A DNA stretch of 15,117 bases from an uncultured Actinomyces sp. (GTDB taxonomy: Bacteria; Actinomycetota; Actinomycetes; Actinomycetales; Actinomycetaceae). Of this stretch, positions 13,646 through 15,117 are shown piece by piece. The notes beneath the pieces were generated by a model. It made no database searches. It was not told the origin of the DNA and saw only the letters and a list, made by a program, of their open reading frames with translations. Made by a program: the position numbers and the translations under genes. How positions within the stretch are numbered: the stretch's first letter is position 1; each line of letters begins with the position of its first letter. The stretch spans positions 1 through 15,117 of the forward strand of contig USPB01000020.1 in assembly GCA_900556405.1 (NCBI GenBank), written 5' to 3'.

Positions 13646-15061
13646 ATGGCTTCATCTTCTTTCCCGGGGCGTGGCGATTTTTCGCTGCGCCCCGGCGCAC
13701 CTGAACTCTTCGCCCCTGCCGCTACTGAAGAATCTGCTCCCTGGGAATCTTGGCGTTCCAAGCGCGCGCTTCAACAGCCGAGCTACCCAGATCCCGAGGC
13801 CCTCGACTCCGTATTGGCTGAGTTGCGTCGTCAACCCCCCTTGGTTTTCGCCGGCGAGGTAGATGACCTGCGAACGAATCTCGCTGCCGCCTCTCGCGGT
13901 GAGGCCTTCGTCCTCACGGGTGGCGATTGCGCTGAGACTTTTTCCGAGGCAACAGCTGACCATTTGCGTCTGAAGATCCAAACTCTTCTTCAGATGGCCG
14001 TCGTCTTGACCTATGGCGCGTCTTTGCCTGTGATCAAGATTGGGCGCATTGCGGGCCAGTATGCGAAGCCGCGCTCTTCAGATATGGAGACCCGTGGAGA
14101 CGTCACGCTTCCCTCATACCGCGGTGATGCTGTCAATTCCTTCGAATTCACTCCCGAGTCGCGCATTCCAGATCCCACGCGCTTGTTGGATTTGTATCAT
14201 CATGCCGCATCGACGCTGAATTTGATTCGTGCCTTCACTCGCGGTGGCTATGCTGACTTGCGGCTGGTGCATCACTGGAATCGTGGTTTTACTGCTAATC
14301 CGGCTTATGCGCGTTATGAGTCTCTTGCTGAGGAGATTCACCGTGCAGTGAAGTTCCTTGAGGCAGCAGGTGTGTCCAGTGCGGCCCAGATGCGTAGCGT
14401 TGATCTCTTCTCCTCGCATGAAGCTTTGCTTCTGGATTACGAGTCCGCGATGACCCGAATCGATTCACGCACCGGGGATCCATACAACACTTCCGGCCAC
14501 TTCTTGTGGATTGGTGAACGTACTCGTGGGGTTGACGATGCGCATGTTGAATTGCTTGCGCATGTGCGTAATCCGATCGGCGTCAAACTTGGACCGACGA
14601 CATCGATTGATGATATGCGCCGTCTGGTTGACCGTCTGAATCCTGAGGGCGAAGAAGGGCGCTTGACCTTCATCACGCGTATGGGGGCGGATAAAATTCG
14701 CGATGCATTACCTCCTCTCTTGGAGGCACAAGCGCGTGATGGACGCCCTGTTACCTGGGTGACCGACCCGATGCATGGAAATACGATCACTTCATCGACG
14801 GGTTACAAGACACGACGCTTTGAGACGATCATGGATGAGGTCACTGGTTTCTTTGAGGCTCATCGCGAAGCTGGAACGGTTCCCGGTGGGATTCATGTCG
14901 AGCTCACGGGGGATGACGTTACAGAGGTTCTTGGCGGCTCCGAGCAGCTTGATGAAGAGGCTTTGCGTGATCGCTATGAGACGCTAGTGGATCCGCGTTT
15001 GAACCACCAGCAGTCTTTGGAGATGGCATTCCAAGTCGCGGAATACTTAAAGAAAGAGTAG
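13646..15061 (+). CDS. aroG: Class II 3-deoxy-D-arabino-heptulosonate 7-phosphate (DAHP) synthase
   Basis: This 471-aa enzyme condenses phosphoenolpyruvate with erythrose 4-phosphate, the first step to chorismate and aromatic amino acids. It belongs to the plant/actinobacterial class II. Metal ligands match M. tuberculosis AroG with a constant offset of eight: C95 (TGGDCAETF), H377 (DPMHGNT), E419 (HVELTGDD) and D449 (LVDPRLN). R134 in KIGRIAGQ corresponds to the catalytic arginine. The N-terminal extension (1-50) is present; in the mycobacterial enzyme this part takes part in feedback control. There is no ribosome binding site before ATG 13646, which lies 2 nt after the phosphofructokinase stop, so translation is probably coupled. 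Codon use is more A/T-rich than in all neighbours. The 56 nt after it show no clear feature. Confidence 0.95.
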   Translation: MASSSFPGRGDFSLRPGAPELFAPAATEESAPWESWRSKRALQQPSYPDPEALDSVLAELRRQPPLVFAGEVDDLRTNLAAASRGEAFVLTGGDCAETFSEATADHLRLKIQTLLQMAVVLTYGASLPVIKIGRIAGQYAKPRSSDMETRGDVTLPSYRGDAVNSFEFTPESRIPDPTRLLDLYHHAASTLNLIRAFTRGGYADLRLVHHWNRGFTANPAYARYESLAEEIHRAVKFLEAAGVSSAAQMRSVDLFSSHEALLLDYESAMTRIDSRTGDPYNTSGHFLWIGERTRGVDDAHVELLAHVRNPIGVKLGPTTSIDDMRRLVDRLNPEGEEGRLTFITRMGADKIRDALPPLLEAQARDGRPVTWVTDPMHGNTITSSTGYKTRRFETIMDEVTGFFEAHREAGTVPGGIHVELTGDDVTEVLGGSEQLDEEALRDRYETLVDPRLNHQQSLEMAFQVAEYLKKE

Positions 15062-15117
15062 CTGAATCCGATCGGTATTCCGCTTGAATTTCTGCAAAGA
15101 GATTATGGGTGAGGGGT

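Noticed and set aside
15064..15106. Imperfect palindrome (GAATCCGATCGGTATTC) and a GATTAT hexamer after aroG as operator/promoter or terminator
   Set aside because: The palindrome needs a one-base bulge, no good -35 box is present, there is no U-tract, and the window ends before any following gene can be seen.
1..15117. A mobile, defence or biosynthetic island
   Set aside because: No transposase, integrase, restriction, toxin-antitoxin, CRISPR or secondary-metabolite gene is recognisable. The genes are core metabolism in an order familiar from Actinobacteria.

Overview
The window looks like chromosomal core DNA from a high-GC Gram-positive bacterium, most likely an Actinomycetaceae member (Actinomyces/Schaalia type). 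Support comes from strong G/C third-position codon use, a DUF3043 membrane protein, a DnaQ exonuclease-UvrC-like fusion, a class II DAHP synthase, a pyrophosphate-type phosphofructokinase, and several genes whose -10 box sits 6-7 nt before the start codon, as in leaderless transcripts. The genus is an inference from these traits. I see no insertion sequence, phage gene, CRISPR array, rRNA or tRNA.

Left part (1-4181). A HAD-IIB phosphatase/phosphomannomutase-like gene runs rightwards to a strong hairpin at 771-806. Converging on it is a minus-strand group: a 184-aa protein of unknown function (2819-3373), pyrD (1736-2800) and a TrmH/SpoU RNA methyltransferase (856-1728), with gaps of 18 and 7 nt. 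Upstream of that group, a 187-nt gap holds a GC-rich hairpin and four same-orientation TGTGGAT repeats, one of them an exact DnaA box. A DUF3043 membrane protein gene (3561-4181) follows.

Middle part (4182-9596). A short divergent promoter region of 58 nt leads to an M20 dipeptidase and an overlapping, degenerate glycerate-kinase-family gene. Then come the Fe-S carrier gene erpA, an FKBP lipoprotein, a perfect 14-bp hairpin, an orphan receiver-like protein and trpD (overlapping by 1 nt).

Right part (9597-15117). The DnaQ/UvrC-like nuclease gene converges on trpD, with a terminator whose loop contains its own stop codon. Divergent from it is a PlsC-type acyltransferase. A 214-nt gap with a promoter and structured leader precedes PPi-dependent phosphofructokinase, directly followed by class II DAHP synthase. 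Codon use becomes clearly more A/T-rich from the end of the phosphofructokinase gene onwards.

Functionally these are housekeeping genes: pyrimidine and aromatic amino acid synthesis (pyrD, trpD, aroG), central carbon flow (PPi-PFK), Fe-S assembly, lipid acylation, RNA modification and repair. Gene content and order recall the Mycobacterium tuberculosis Rv2178c-Rv2206 region from memory, but without the cytochrome bc1-aa3 genes that lie between erpA and trpD there. I found no clear new multi-gene system. The most unusual points are the TGTGGAT/DnaA-box array, the atypical receiver protein, the glycerate-kinase homologue lacking family motifs, and the Trp-rich tail on the unknown protein in front of pyrD.
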